From: Roseiarcus sp963822215
GTDB taxonomy: Bacteria > Pseudomonadota > Alphaproteobacteria > Rhizobiales > Beijerinckiaceae
DNA length: 64,000 nucleotides
Assembly (NCBI GenBank): GCA_963822215.1
Contig: CAWGGX010000003.1
Coordinates: 930,001-994,000, forward strand
Direction of reading: 5' to 3'
The notes under the pieces are model-generated. The model searched no databases. It was not told where the DNA came from and saw only the letters and a program-made list of their open reading frames with translations. Each line of letters opens with the position of its first letter. Position 1 is the first letter of the stretch. This document shows, piece after piece, positions 1 through 8,508 of the stretch. The translations under genes and the position numbers were made by a program.

Positions 1-377
1 TTCTCGGATTCGCCGACTTGCGGCGCGCTTTCGCCGAGCGGATGGCCGAGGTCGCAATCGACTACCCGGCAAGCCCGATAAGCAGGGGCTCAGGGCGGGG
101 GCTTGGCGGGCCGGCGCCGGGACACCGGATCGTTGCCGGCCGGCCGTTCGGCGCAGGCGATACGCCCCGCTTCGCTTTGATGGCCGCGGAGAGCGACGAA
201 GCGCGCGGCGTTCTCCACGATTACGCGCCGCTCATCGAGCCCGACCTCCGTTCCCCGCCCGATGCCGCGGGCGTCTGGCTCGTGCGTCCCGACGGCTACG
301 TCGCCGCAGCCGCGCGCGCCGGCGACTGGGGGCCGATCCGCGCGTGCCTCGCCGACATAACAATCAAAGCGCTGTAA
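1..377 (+). CDS. FAD-dependent aromatic monooxygenase, C-terminal fragment
   Basis: The frame is open from the left edge (first codon at base 3) to a TAA at 375-377, so the start lies outside the window. About 124 residues are visible. They match the thioredoxin-like tail of PheA/TfdB/MhpA-type flavoprotein hydroxylases: a DYPASPIS segment, a GHR turn, and the closing LVRPDGYVA stretch followed by a short helix. In this family the tail packs against the FAD-binding hydroxylase domain, which is not visible here. The substrate cannot be inferred. Assignment rests on the C-terminal pattern only. Confidence 0.65.
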   Translation, partial: LGFADLRRAFAERMAEVAIDYPASPISRGSGRGLGGPAPGHRIVAGRPFGAGDTPRFALMAAESDEARGVLHDYAPLIEPDLRSPPDAAGVWLVRPDGYVAAAARAGDWGPIRACLADITIKAL

Positions 378-428
378 AGGGCGAGCGTCCGCCCGACGAC
401 GCCCGCTCGTCCTCTTCGGTCGTCGCCG

Positions 429-497
429 TACACCCTGGGGCCGACGGGCGAGTCGAACGGGCGCCTGTCGTTCAAAGACGACGACGCCTTCAAAGCC
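429..497 (+). pseudogene. Decayed fragment of a DUF2778 gene
   Basis: Read from 429, this stretch gives YTLGPTGESNGRLSFKD followed by DDAFKA. It parallels the catalytic C-terminus of the intact DUF2778 gene that follows (YMLGPRGDSNGCVSFKD, then YDAFLKA, at about 1414-1482). The nucleotide match is also clear by eye. The catalytic cysteine position is Arg here and no open frame surrounds it, so this is a relic of a tandem duplicate. Confidence 0.5.
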
Positions 498-622
498 CCA
501 CCCCGTCTCGATCCACCCCGATCCGCGAGCGCAGTCGGCGTTCCAGACACAGCCACCGAGCCTGGTCGAGTCTCCTCTGAAAAACCCCGCCTGCGTCGGC
601 GCTCCTGCTCGCCGGACGCGCG

Positions 623-640
623 CTGTGACCGCTATCACAG
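623..640. promoter_or_regulatory. CRP/FNR-like operator
   Basis: The dyad CTGTGA-CCGCTA-TCACAG is a perfect inverted repeat with the TGTGA-N6-TCACA layout of CRP-family sites. It lies about 70 bp upstream of the DUF2778 start. The match to the consensus is direct. That a CRP/FNR regulator uses it is inference. Confidence 0.4.
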
Positions 641-709
641 CCGGATTTGCACTCCTTGAAATATGCTTAACGCGTATTTTCGGGAGGGCGACAGCCGTCG
701 CGAAGCGTC

Positions 710-1531
710 ATGCCCAAGGGAACAGGCGCATTGTCCTGCGAGGTGTCCGGCGGCGACCGTGAGGCGCGAAATCTTGTCCTCTGGCTCTGCTTCAGCGCCG
801 CCGCGGCCTTGATTGTCGTCTGCGTCGGGGCGTTGGCCCTGCTCTCCGGACCGAGGGCGCCGTCGTATTCGAGCGCCGCCATCCCGGCTTTGGGTTCGGC
901 GCTGCCACTAGCGGAGCCAGTCCCGAATCTGTCAGAAGAGGCGCCGCCGCCCCCGGCTCCGGTCGAGTCCGCTCCGAGCCTTTCTCAAGAACCGAGCGTC
1001 GAGGCCCCGCCGAAACCTGTTCCGCCCCGCGCCAACCGCGACGTCGCCCGCCTCGAGATCGCGCCCTTGCCGCCATCCCATCTGATCGTCCCGCTTCCGC
1101 CGCAGCGGCCGAGCGCCGCGCTCGGCGACGCCTTCGCGCGCGCCGCCGCGCACGGCCCGTTGACAGCGATTTACGAGATTTCGACGCATACCGTCACTCT
1201 GCCGGACGGGACGCGACTGGAAGCCCACTCGGGCCTGGGCCTCCTCCTGGACGACCCCGGGGCCGTGACCGAAGTCGACCGCGGCGCCACGCCGCCGCAC
1301 CTCTATGAGCTGACTCCCCGCGAAGAGATCTTCCACGGGGTCCAGGCGCTGCGTCTGAACCCCGTCGGCGAGGGCGACATGTTTGGTCGCAACGGGCTGC
1401 TCGCCCACAGCTACATGCTGGGGCCGAGAGGGGATTCGAACGGCTGCGTGTCGTTCAAGGATTACGACGCCTTCCTCAAGGCGTATCAGAGCGGGCAGGT
1501 GAAGCGCCTGGCCGTCGTCGCGCGCCTTTAA
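710..1531 (+). CDS. DUF2778 (tlde1-like) membrane-anchored L,D-transpeptidase-type protein
   Basis: The protein has 273 residues. A single hydrophobic helix at about 23-47 anchors it. A proline- and alanine-rich linker runs to about residue 135, and a C-terminal DUF2778 domain follows. The domain ends with a conserved His (AHSYMLGP) and Cys (SNGCVSF), the catalytic pair of L,D-transpeptidase-like folds. DUF2778 includes the tlde1 peptidoglycan-targeting effectors. Many rhizobial homologues are simply periplasmic proteins, and no type VI secretion genes are nearby, so an effector role is not supported. The domain would face the periplasm. The ATG is followed by a plausible short cytoplasmic N-terminus, and a CRP-like dyad lies upstream. 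Confidence 0.75.
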   Translation: MPKGTGALSCEVSGGDREARNLVLWLCFSAAAALIVVCVGALALLSGPRAPSYSSAAIPALGSALPLAEPVPNLSEEAPPPPAPVESAPSLSQEPSVEAPPKPVPPRANRDVARLEIAPLPPSHLIVPLPPQRPSAALGDAFARAAAHGPLTAIYEISTHTVTLPDGTRLEAHSGLGLLLDDPGAVTEVDRGATPPHLYELTPREEIFHGVQALRLNPVGEGDMFGRNGLLAHSYMLGPRGDSNGCVSFKDYDAFLKAYQSGQVKRLAVVARL

Positions 1532-1574
1532 CTGAGGACCTCGATGTTGTCGACGGCGCCCATGCCCCGAGGCG

Positions 1575-1632
1575 CATCGTTCCGCGCAAAAAATTCCCTG
1601 TTCGACAGAATGGAATTCCCTGTTCCGCGGAC
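1575..1632. repeat. Degenerate NREF-type intergenic repeat
   Basis: This short copy contains the CGCAAAAAATTCCCTG block and the GGAATTCCCTGTTCCGCG block that recur in longer copies at 26898-27186, 46297-46556 and 54130-54420. The central inverted repeat of the long copies is missing. It lies in the 271-bp gap after the DUF2778 gene. Confidence 0.55.
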
Positions 1633-1802
1633 GAAAAGCCCATGCCGAGGCGAGGCGGGAACACTGGCCTGTGGGCTCGACGCTCCGTCGGCGCCGCCTT
1701 GGCGCCGCTCCGCCGGGGCCGATGACGGAAGCCGGTTCGCGGCCACGATGGCGAGAGCCGTAACCGCTATCCGGAACCTGTTCGCCTCGCTGCCCTGAGC
1801 GA

Positions 1803-2009
1803 CTACTTGTGGGCGGATATCCAACGCATAATTTCTGCTTTGGGTAAGGCCCGGCCATCGGGCCCATCAATTTCGTATAATTCAGCGCGTTGCTGGTGAT
1901 ACAGGTCGCTCGCCTGCCGAAGAGCGGCCTCTTCGCTCGGAATGCCCTGAGAAGTCCTGTCCTGATCGAGATGGTCTCGATAGAGAATTTTCCAGTGGCA
2001 TGTACTCAT
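1803..2009 (-). CDS. Small conserved-looking hypothetical protein
   Basis: A 68-residue protein starts MSTCHWKILYRDHL and is rich in charged residues, with no membrane segment. The start is well supported: reading on the minus strand, a GGAGGTCC ribosome-binding site lies about 8 bases before the ATG. A central stretch (EEAALRQASDLYHQQRAEL) predicts helix, and the later part (ALPKAEIMRWI) a second helix. Function is unknown. It lies about 110 bp downstream of the BON-domain gene on the same strand and may be cotranscribed with it. Confidence 0.6.
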   Translation of the reverse strand: MSTCHWKILYRDHLDQDRTSQGIPSEEAALRQASDLYHQQRAELYEIDGPDGRALPKAEIMRWISAHK

Positions 2010-2121
2010 ATCAAAGGACCTCCGGATAGAGTGGAGGCGGCGCGGCCACGCCGGGTTGTCGCGTCGTCAAAGAAGCATCGTTCCAGTTTAGCCAGGCAAG
2101 CGCAGGGAACTGGCCGGATTC

Positions 2122-2331
2122 TTACGCGGCGCGGACAGCAATTTCATTCCTAACGGCAATCACGCCGGGCACACGACGTGCGTCCGCCTCCGCGCATGCC
2201 CTTTGGTAGCCTCGTTCGACCTTCCCCTGCAGGGTCACCAGACCACGGTCCTCTTCCACCGACACTCTGTAACGAGGCACCGTGAGGTCCCAAAACAGCT
2301 CGTTCATGACGTGGTCGCGAAGTTCAGACAT
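2122..2331 (-). CDS. BON-domain protein
   Basis: A 69-residue protein starts MSELRDHVMNEL and consists of one BON domain: an amphipathic helix, then strands with VEEDRGLVTLQGKV and a second helix, ending VPGVIAVRNEIAV. BON domains are thought to bind phospholipid or other surfaces and commonly occur in osmotic-stress proteins. There is no signal peptide, so this copy is probably cytoplasmic. The frame is open further upstream, but that extension has no domain character. The internal ATG at 2331 gives a compact BON unit. Confidence 0.7.
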   Translation of the reverse strand: MSELRDHVMNELFWDLTVPRYRVSVEEDRGLVTLQGKVERGYQRACAEADARRVPGVIAVRNEIAVRAA

Positions 2332-2718
2332 AATCGCACACCCAAAATTGCCAGGTTGCAGACAAACATGTAATATAATTAAACGCAACTTATTATTAGG
2401 TTTTCTTTGACAGAATTGGATTTGCAAATTGTCACAGCAATAGGACGGCGATGGATACGTGCTTTTAACCCGATGGGTTGCGGGCGATTTCGAACGATTG
2501 ATTTGTAGACCTGCGACAAGGACCGCCCGGATAGGGAGCGCCTCGCGAGCGGCGTTCCTCTCTCGGTCCCATCCCCGCCGCCCATCCGCGATGCCCGCTT
2601 TCGTCGATTTGCGACGTTCAATCGCTCGGGAATCAATTCCCGCTCCGGGTCGAGCTTCGTCGTTCCAGGAGCGCGCGCCGTCCGCGAAGGACACGAGGCG
2701 GCAGAACCCGGATCCCGC
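2332..2718. other. Intergenic region between the BON gene and glgP
   Basis: This 387-bp stretch shows no supported gene. Positions 2340-2460 are clearly more AT-rich than their surroundings and probably hold the promoter of the minus-strand BON gene. The remainder, up to the glgP stop, is GC-rich and shows nothing recognisable. Confidence 0.4.
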
Positions 2719-5229
2719 CTACTCCACCGGACACGGTTTCGCGTCCCAGATCTCCGCCGCGTATTCGTGGATCGTGCGGTCGCTGGAGAATTTGCCGGAG
2801 GCGGCGATGTTGTGGATCACCTTGCGCGCCCAGTCTTCGGGCTTGTGGTGAAGCGCGCAGAGCGCCTTGTCGGCCCGCAAGTACGAGGTCAGGTCGGCGA
2901 GGTGCATGAACTGGTCGCCGTTGGTCAAAAGCGCGCCACGCAGTGGCTCGAAGATGCCAGGCTCCTCGCGGCTGAAATGATTGGAAAAGATCAAGTCGAG
3001 CGCGCTGCGCGTTTCCGCCTCGTTGTGGTAGTGCCAGTATGGGCTGTACCACGGGCGGCTACCCGCGACCTCGGCCGCCGTCAGGCCGAACAGGAAGAAA
3101 TTCTCTTCCCCCGCTTCCTCGGCCATCTCGATCGTGGCGCCGTCGCGCGTTCCAAGGGTCAGCGCGCCGTTCATCATGAACTTCATATTGCTGGTGCCGC
3201 TGGCCTCGTACCCGGCGGTCGAGATCTGGTTCGAGACGTCGGCGGCCGGAATGCAGCGCTCGGCGAGCGTGACATTGTATTCCGGCAGGAACACCACCTT
3301 GAGCCTGCCGCCGACTGCCGGATCGGCGTCGAGCGTCTCCGCAAGATTGTTGATGAACTTGATGATGACTTTCGCCAGATAGTAGGCGGGGGCCGCCTTG
3401 CCGGCGAAGAAGAAGGTGCGCGGGGGCGTGTCGAGCTTCGGGTTCTCGCGCAATCGATCGTAGAGAACGACGATCCTCAAAGCGTTGAGCAGCTGCCGCT
3501 TGTACTCGTGGATGCGCTTGATCTGGCAGTCGAAGATCGTGTCCGGATCGACCACGACATCGGTGTGCCGCTTGACCCAGTCGGCGAACCGGGCCTTGCA
3601 CGCGCGTTGCGCGTTGAGAATGTCTGAGCGGAACGCAGCGTCTTCCGCCAGCGGCTTGAGCCTTTTCAGGTGCGCAAGGTCGGTGATCCAGTCGCCGCCG
3701 ATCGCGGCCGAAATTGTGTCCGCGAGCCACGGGTTGGCGAGGCGAAGCCAGCGTCTCGGCGTGACGCCGTTCGTCTTGTTGTTGAAACGCTCGGGAAACG
3801 CTTCGGCGAGGTCCCGCACCGTCGTCGTGCGCAGGAGCTTGGAGTGGATCTCGGCCACGCCATTCGTGCTGTGGGAGCCGACGATCGCCAGATTGGCCAT
3901 GCGGATCTGCTTGGTCTGACCTTCCTCGACCAGGCTCGTCCGCGCGATGCGCCCCACGTCGCCGGGAAAGCGGGTGCGAATGTCTTCGAGCAGCCGGCGG
4001 TTGATCTCGTAGATGATCTCGAGCTGGCGCGGAATGAGGAGTTGCATCCACTCGACCGGCCAGCGCTCGAGCGCCTCGGGCAACAGCGTGTGATTGGTGT
4101 AAGCGAGCGTCCCGCGCGTGATGTCCCACGCCTCGTCCCAGCTGAGATGCGCCTCGTCGAGCAGAATGCGCATGAGCTCCGGCACGGCGAGCGTCGGATG
4201 GGTATCGTTCATCTGGATGGCCGCCTTGTCGGGCAGCGTCCGCCAATCGGAATTCGATTCCCGAAACCTGCGCACGATATCGCCAAGCGAACAGGCGACC
4301 AGGAAATACTCCTGCATGAGCCGCAATGCGCGTCCCTGCACGGTGTGGTCGTCCGGATAAAGAACGCGGGTCAGTGATTCCGCGTTGAGCGCCTCGGCGA
4401 TCGAGGCGACGAAGTCGCCGCCGCTGAAGCGCTGGAAGTCGAACGCATGGATGGCGCTCGCGCTCCACAGCCGCAGCGTGTTCACCGTCTTGCCGCCGTA
4501 GCCGATCACCGGCCGGTCGTAGGGGATGCCGAACAGCGACGAGGGGCTGTTCGGAATCATGCGGAGCGCGCCGGCGCGCAATTCGAACGAGCAGCCGAAC
4601 GTCACCTCGACGCTCTCGCTCGGTCGCACCACCTCCCAGGGATCGGGATGGCGCAGCCAGTTGTCTGGCCGCTCCTCCTGCCAGCCGTTACGGATCTTTT
4701 GGCGAAAAATGCCGTGCTCGTAGCGCAGTCCGTAGCCCATCGCCGGCAATTGCATCGTGGCCATCGAGTCGAGGAAGCAGGCCGCGAGGCGCCCGAGGCC
4801 GCCGTTGCCCAGGCCCGCGTCGGGCTCCTCGTGAAGGATCTCCGCCCACTGATGGCCGTGCTCGTCGAACGTCAGCTCGACCACGGGATCGAGCATAAGG
4901 TTCATCACGTTGTTGCCGAGCGAGCGGCCGATCAGAAACTCGATCGAGACGTAGTAGACCCGCTTGGGATTCTCGCGCGCGTAGGTCTCGTCGGTGTGCA
5001 GCCAGCGGTCGGCGACGATGTCGCGCACCGCGCGGGCGGCCGCCTCGTAGCGCTCCCGCGAGTCGGAGGAATCGGGCTCGACGACGTTGTCGAACTTCAG
5101 GTGCCGCTCATAGAGCGCGTCGGGCGCTCCGGCGAATCGCATCGCGCCGGAGCCGTAGCTCTTCAGAATCGCGGCCCCGTCCGTCGCCTTCGGCTTGAGG
5201 CCTTGGTTTGTCGCGCCTTGCTGCGCCAT
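2719..5229 (-). CDS. glgP: Glycogen/starch phosphorylase
   Basis: At 836 residues this is a full-length GT35 alpha-glucan phosphorylase, releasing glucose-1-phosphate from glycogen. Visible family signatures include the N-terminal YYVSIEFLIGRSL, the GNGGLGRLAACF loop and, near the C-terminus, the PLP-binding region EASGTSNMKFMMNG with the lysine that forms the Schiff base. An AGGGAG ribosome-binding site precedes the ATG. The neighbour on the same strand is phosphoketolase, so glucose-1-phosphate could be channelled into pentose and acetyl-phosphate metabolism. A 36-bp palindrome separates the two genes. No other glg gene is present in the window. Confidence 0.95.
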   Translation of the reverse strand: MAQQGATNQGLKPKATDGAAILKSYGSGAMRFAGAPDALYERHLKFDNVVEPDSSDSRERYEAAARAVRDIVADRWLHTDETYARENPKRVYYVSIEFLIGRSLGNNVMNLMLDPVVELTFDEHGHQWAEILHEEPDAGLGNGGLGRLAACFLDSMATMQLPAMGYGLRYEHGIFRQKIRNGWQEERPDNWLRHPDPWEVVRPSESVEVTFGCSFELRAGALRMIPNSPSSLFGIPYDRPVIGYGGKTVNTLRLWSASAIHAFDFQRFSGGDFVASIAEALNAESLTRVLYPDDHTVQGRALRLMQEYFLVACSLGDIVRRFRESNSDWRTLPDKAAIQMNDTHPTLAVPELMRILLDEAHLSWDEAWDITRGTLAYTNHTLLPEALERWPVEWMQLLIPRQLEIIYEINRRLLEDIRTRFPGDVGRIARTSLVEEGQTKQIRMANLAIVGSHSTNGVAEIHSKLLRTTTVRDLAEAFPERFNNKTNGVTPRRWLRLANPWLADTISAAIGGDWITDLAHLKRLKPLAEDAAFRSDILNAQRACKARFADWVKRHTDVVVDPDTIFDCQIKRIHEYKRQLLNALRIVVLYDRLRENPKLDTPPRTFFFAGKAAPAYYLAKVIIKFINNLAETLDADPAVGGRLKVVFLPEYNVTLAERCIPAADVSNQISTAGYEASGTSNMKFMMNGALTLGTRDGATIEMAEEAGEENFFLFGLTAAEVAGSRPWYSPYWHYHNEAETRSALDLIFSNHFSREEPGIFEPLRGALLTNGDQFMHLADLTSYLRADKALCALHHKPEDWARKVIHNIAASGKFSSDRTIHEYAAEIWDAKPCPVE

Positions 5230-5282
5230 CGGTTCGCACTCCCTGATGGTTGAGATGCTTGTTTCCCGGTCGTCTCAACGGA

Positions 5283-5318
5283 CCTCGCCGGCGCGCCGCT
5301 AGCGGCGCGCCGGCGAGG
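5283..5318. terminator. 36-bp perfect palindrome between xfp and glgP
   Basis: The two halves centred between 5300 and 5301 (CTAG core, GC-rich arms) are perfectly complementary over 18 bp each. It lies 12 bp after the xfp stop and upstream of glgP, both on the minus strand. It could be a hairpin terminator lacking a strong U-tract, or an RNA-processing or stabilising stem. Confidence 0.5.
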
Positions 5319-5330
5319 GCTTGGCTTCGC

Positions 5331-7739
5331 CTATGCGTTGTCGCCGCCGGTCGCAGCGGCGCCTTGCGCGACCTGGCCCTTTGCCCCGCCCCAGACCCAA
5401 TCCCTGATCTCGGGCATGTCGTCGCCGAAGCGGCGGATGTATTCCTTGTGCTCGATCAGCTTGTCGCGGATCGCCTGCTTGGCGTAGGCGGCGCGCGTGG
5501 TCAGGCCGGGAACGCGGTCGATCACGTCGTTGACGAGGTGGAACCGGTCGAGGTCGTTGAGCACGCACATGTCGAAGGGCGTGGTCGTCGTCCCCTCCTC
5601 CTTGTAGCCGCGGACGTGGAGGTTGTCGTGGCCGTGGCGCCGGTAGGTGAGCCGGTGGATGAGCCAGGGATAGCCGTGGAAGGCGAAGATGATCGGCTTG
5701 TTGACGGTGAACAGCGCGTCGAAGTCGTGATCCGACATTCCGTGCGGATGCTCGCTCGGCGGCTGGAGGCGCATCAGATCGACGACATTGATCACGCGCA
5801 CTTTGAGTTCGGGCGCGTGCTCATGGAGGAGTTCGACGGCGGCCAGCGTCTCGATCGTCGGCACGTCGCCGCAGCAGGCCATCACTACGTCGGGCTCGCC
5901 GCCGCGATCGTTGCTCGCCCACTCCCAGATACCGAGGCCCGCGGTGCAGTGTTTGATCGCCTGATCCATGGTCAGCCACTGGGGGGCCGGCTGCTTGCCG
6001 GCCACGACGACGTTCACGTAGTTGCGGCTCTTCAGGCAATGGTCGGTGACCGACAGGAGGCAGTTTGCGTCCGGCGGCAGGTAGACGCGCACGACCTCGG
6101 CCTTCTTATTGATCACATGATCGATGAAGCCCGGGTCCTGATGCGAGAATCCGTTGTGATCCTGGCGCCAGACGAGGCTCGACAGGAGGTAGTTCAGCGA
6201 GGAGATCGGGCGGCGCCACTCGATCTCGTTGCACACCTTGAGCCACTTGGCGTGCTGGTTGAACATCGAATCGATGATGTGGATGAAGGCCTCGTAGCAC
6301 GAGAAGAAGCCGTGCCGACCGGTGAGCAGGTAGCCCTCGAGCCAGCCCTGGCACTGGTGCTCGGACAGCATCTCCATGACCCGCCCGTCGTGGGCAAGGT
6401 GATCGTCGTAGTCGACGGTCTCGGCGACCCAGACGCGGTTGGTCACCTCGAGCACGTCCTGCCAGCGGTTGGAGTTGTTCTCGTCCGGGCTGAACAGGCG
6501 GAAGTTGCGCGCCTCAAGATTGAGCTTCATCACGTCGCGCAGATACGTGCCCATGACGCGGGTCGCCTCGGCGACGACAACTCCGGGCGACGGGACCTTG
6601 ATCGCGTAGTCGCGGAAGTCCGGCAGCCTCAGTTCGCGCATCACCGCGCCGCCGTTGGTGTGCGGGTTGGCGCTCATCCGGCGCGTTCCCGTCGGCGCGA
6701 GCGCCGCCAGCTCCGGGATCAGGCGACCGTCGCCGTCGAAGAGTTCGCGGGGGCGGTAGCTTTCCATCCAGCCCTGAAGAATGCGGACATGCTCCGGGTT
6801 GTCCATGTCGCTCATCGGCACCTGATGGGCGCGCCAGTAGCCCTCCTCGCGTTTGCCGTCGATTTCCTTGGGGCAGGTCCAGCCCTTCGGCGTGCGCATG
6901 ACGATCATCGGCCACTTGGGCCGCTCTTTGAACCCGTTCGCGCGCGCATCGTCCTGGATGCTGCGGATGTCGTCCACGACTGCCTCTAACGTCTCTGCCA
7001 TGAGCTCGTGCATCGCCTTCGGGTCGTCGCCCTCGACGAAATGCGGGACGTAGCCGTAGCCACGGAACAGAGCTTCGAGTTCGTCGTGCGGGATGCGCGC
7101 GAGCACGGTAGGGTTGGCGATCTTGTAGCCGTTGAGGTGCAGGATCGGCAGCACGGCGCCGTCGTGGACCGGATTGAGGAATTTGTTGGAGTGCCAGCTC
7201 GTCGCCATCGGGCCGGTCTCGGCCTCGCCGTCGCCGACCACGCAAGCGACGATGAGGTTCGGGTTGTCGAAGGCCGCGCCGTGGGCGTGCGACATCGCAT
7301 AGCCGAGTTCGCCGCCCTCGTGGATCGAGCCCGGCGTCTCCGGCGCGACGTGGCTCGGAATGCCGCCAGGGAAAGAGAACTGGGTGAACAGCCGCTTCAT
7401 CCCCTCTTCGTCCTGGGCGATGTTGGGGTAGACCTCGCTGTAGGTTCCCTCGAGGTAGGCGTTGGCGACCAGCGCCGGACCGCCGTGGCCCGGGCCGGTG
7501 ACATAGATCATGTCGAGGTCGAGCTTCCTGATGAGCCGGTTGAGATGCGCGTAAATGAAGTTGAGACCAGGGGTCGTGCCCCAATGTCCGAGCAGACGCG
7601 GCTTGATGTGCTGCCGGGACAGCGGCATCTTGAGGAGCGGATTGTCGAACAGGTAAATCTGGCCGACGGACAGGTAGTTTGCGGCGCGCCAGTAGGCGTC
7701 GATCAGCGCCAATTCCTTTTCGGACAAGACCTTCGGCAT
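5331..7739 (-). CDS. xfp: Xylulose-5-phosphate/fructose-6-phosphate phosphoketolase
   Basis: This is a thiamine-diphosphate enzyme splitting xylulose-5-phosphate (or fructose-6-phosphate) with phosphate into acetyl-phosphate and glyceraldehyde-3-phosphate (or erythrose-4-phosphate). At about 802 residues it has the usual length. Recognisable blocks are YWRAANYLSVGQIYL, GHWGTTPGLNFIYAHLNR, GPGHGGPALVANAYLEG and CVVGDGEAETGP (TPP-binding). Two ATGs lie six bases apart. The inner one at 7739 has GGAGG eight bases upstream and is chosen over 7745. The gene lies upstream of glgP on the same strand. Acetate kinase or phosphotransacetylase is not in the window. Confidence 0.95.
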   Translation of the reverse strand: MPKVLSEKELALIDAYWRAANYLSVGQIYLFDNPLLKMPLSRQHIKPRLLGHWGTTPGLNFIYAHLNRLIRKLDLDMIYVTGPGHGGPALVANAYLEGTYSEVYPNIAQDEEGMKRLFTQFSFPGGIPSHVAPETPGSIHEGGELGYAMSHAHGAAFDNPNLIVACVVGDGEAETGPMATSWHSNKFLNPVHDGAVLPILHLNGYKIANPTVLARIPHDELEALFRGYGYVPHFVEGDDPKAMHELMAETLEAVVDDIRSIQDDARANGFKERPKWPMIVMRTPKGWTCPKEIDGKREEGYWRAHQVPMSDMDNPEHVRILQGWMESYRPRELFDGDGRLIPELAALAPTGTRRMSANPHTNGGAVMRELRLPDFRDYAIKVPSPGVVVAEATRVMGTYLRDVMKLNLEARNFRLFSPDENNSNRWQDVLEVTNRVWVAETVDYDDHLAHDGRVMEMLSEHQCQGWLEGYLLTGRHGFFSCYEAFIHIIDSMFNQHAKWLKVCNEIEWRRPISSLNYLLSSLVWRQDHNGFSHQDPGFIDHVINKKAEVVRVYLPPDANCLLSVTDHCLKSRNYVNVVVAGKQPAPQWLTMDQAIKHCTAGLGIWEWASNDRGGEPDVVMACCGDVPTIETLAAVELLHEHAPELKVRVINVVDLMRLQPPSEHPHGMSDHDFDALFTVNKPIIFAFHGYPWLIHRLTYRRHGHDNLHVRGYKEEGTTTTPFDMCVLNDLDRFHLVNDVIDRVPGLTTRAAYAKQAIRDKLIEHKEYIRRFGDDMPEIRDWVWGGAKGQVAQGAAATGGDNA

Positions 7740-7779
7740 GCGCATTCCCTCCAGCTTCGAATCGGTCGGGCGCGGGCCC

Positions 7780-8004
7780 TCAGTCCGATTCGCTCAATGA
7801 CGTGATTTCCCCTTCCGCCAGTTTCACGTTCTCGGTGGCCGGCGCAAGCTCTTCCTTCGCCCGGAACCAGTGGTCGAGCTCACGCCCTTGCGGCTGGCCC
7901 TGCTCCAGCCATATTTCGTAAGCGCGCTTGCGGACCCGATCGTCCAGTTCCTTCTCGAGTTCCTCTAACCCTGGGATATGGTGAGGGTTTTTCTCTTCGG
8001 TCAC
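7780..8004 (-). CDS. DUF2934 small protein
   Basis: A 74-residue protein carries the DUF2934 signature RAYEIWLEQGQPQGRELDHW in its middle. The GTG at 8004 is chosen because AAGGAG lies nine bases upstream (8014-8019). A longer TTG-initiated frame adds residues with no conserved character. DUF2934 proteins are small soluble proteins of unknown function, common in rhizobia. It lies just upstream of phosphoketolase on the same strand and has a paralogue immediately upstream, suggesting a small operon. Confidence 0.7.
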   Translation of the reverse strand: MTEEKNPHHIPGLEELEKELDDRVRKRAYEIWLEQGQPQGRELDHWFRAKEELAPATENVKLAEGEITSLSESD

Positions 8005-8091
8005 GGCGTCCGTCTCCTTGACGAAACGTGCTGCAGTCCCACCCGAAGCATCCGGTCGCAATGTGACACTGTCGTAACGATGGCGGACACG

Positions 8092-8292
8092 TCACTCGAG
8101 GCCCGCCTCGCGTTCGAGTTCGCGCCGCGCCCGCATCCAGTGGTCGACCTCGCGTCCTTCGGGCATGCCTTCGGCGAGCCAAATAGCGTGCGCGCGCTCG
8201 CGCACCTCCTCCTCGGTCGGCGCCCGCTTGATCACCTCGTCGCCGGGGTCGTTCCGCGGAAGCGACTTGCCGGCCCTCGCAGTCTTCGCCAT
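8092..8292 (-). CDS. DUF2934 small protein (second copy)
   Basis: A 66-residue protein contains the DUF2934 motif RAHAIWLAEGMPEGREVDHW. The ATG at 8292 is preceded by GGGAGAGAAAG, a good ribosome-binding site. The longer open frame upstream is GC-rich noise. It is paralogous to the copy at 7780-8004, with the invariant W, EG, P-GR and HW residues shared and diverged flanks. Function is unknown. Its position beside phosphoketolase and glycogen phosphorylase hints at a metabolic or stress regulon, which is inference. Confidence 0.7.
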   Translation of the reverse strand: MAKTARAGKSLPRNDPGDEVIKRAPTEEEVRERAHAIWLAEGMPEGREVDHWMRARRELEREAGLE

Positions 8293-8508
8293 GAACTTTC
8301 TCTCCCTCGCCAAATCCACGCCGGCCGTTCCCGGCGCCGACTGTGACGGATCGGCGACCATTGGGCAACGGCCAAGGCGGTCCTCGTCGGCGAGGCGGCG
8401 GAAAGCCGAAAGGAAGGCCTTGCGCCGCACGAGAAATTCCGCTCAAGTGCAACCGGACGCCGGCGGGAAGACCGGCGCCTGGCGGGGCGAAAGCGGCGGG
8501 AGGAAGTC

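Larger units (their letters stand above)
378..709. other. Intergenic stretch with gene relic and promoter region
   Basis: No intact gene is supported between the monooxygenase fragment and the DUF2778 gene. The stretch holds the DUF2778 relic at 429-497 and a CRP-like dyad at 623-640. It then runs into the presumed promoter of the DUF2778 gene. No convincing sigma-70 hexamer pair with proper spacing was found. Confidence 0.5.

Noticed and set aside
710..1531. Type VI secretion effector call for the DUF2778 protein
   Set aside because: The domain is shared with tlde1 effectors, but there is no immunity gene or secretion locus nearby, and homologues of this type are common in Hyphomicrobiales.
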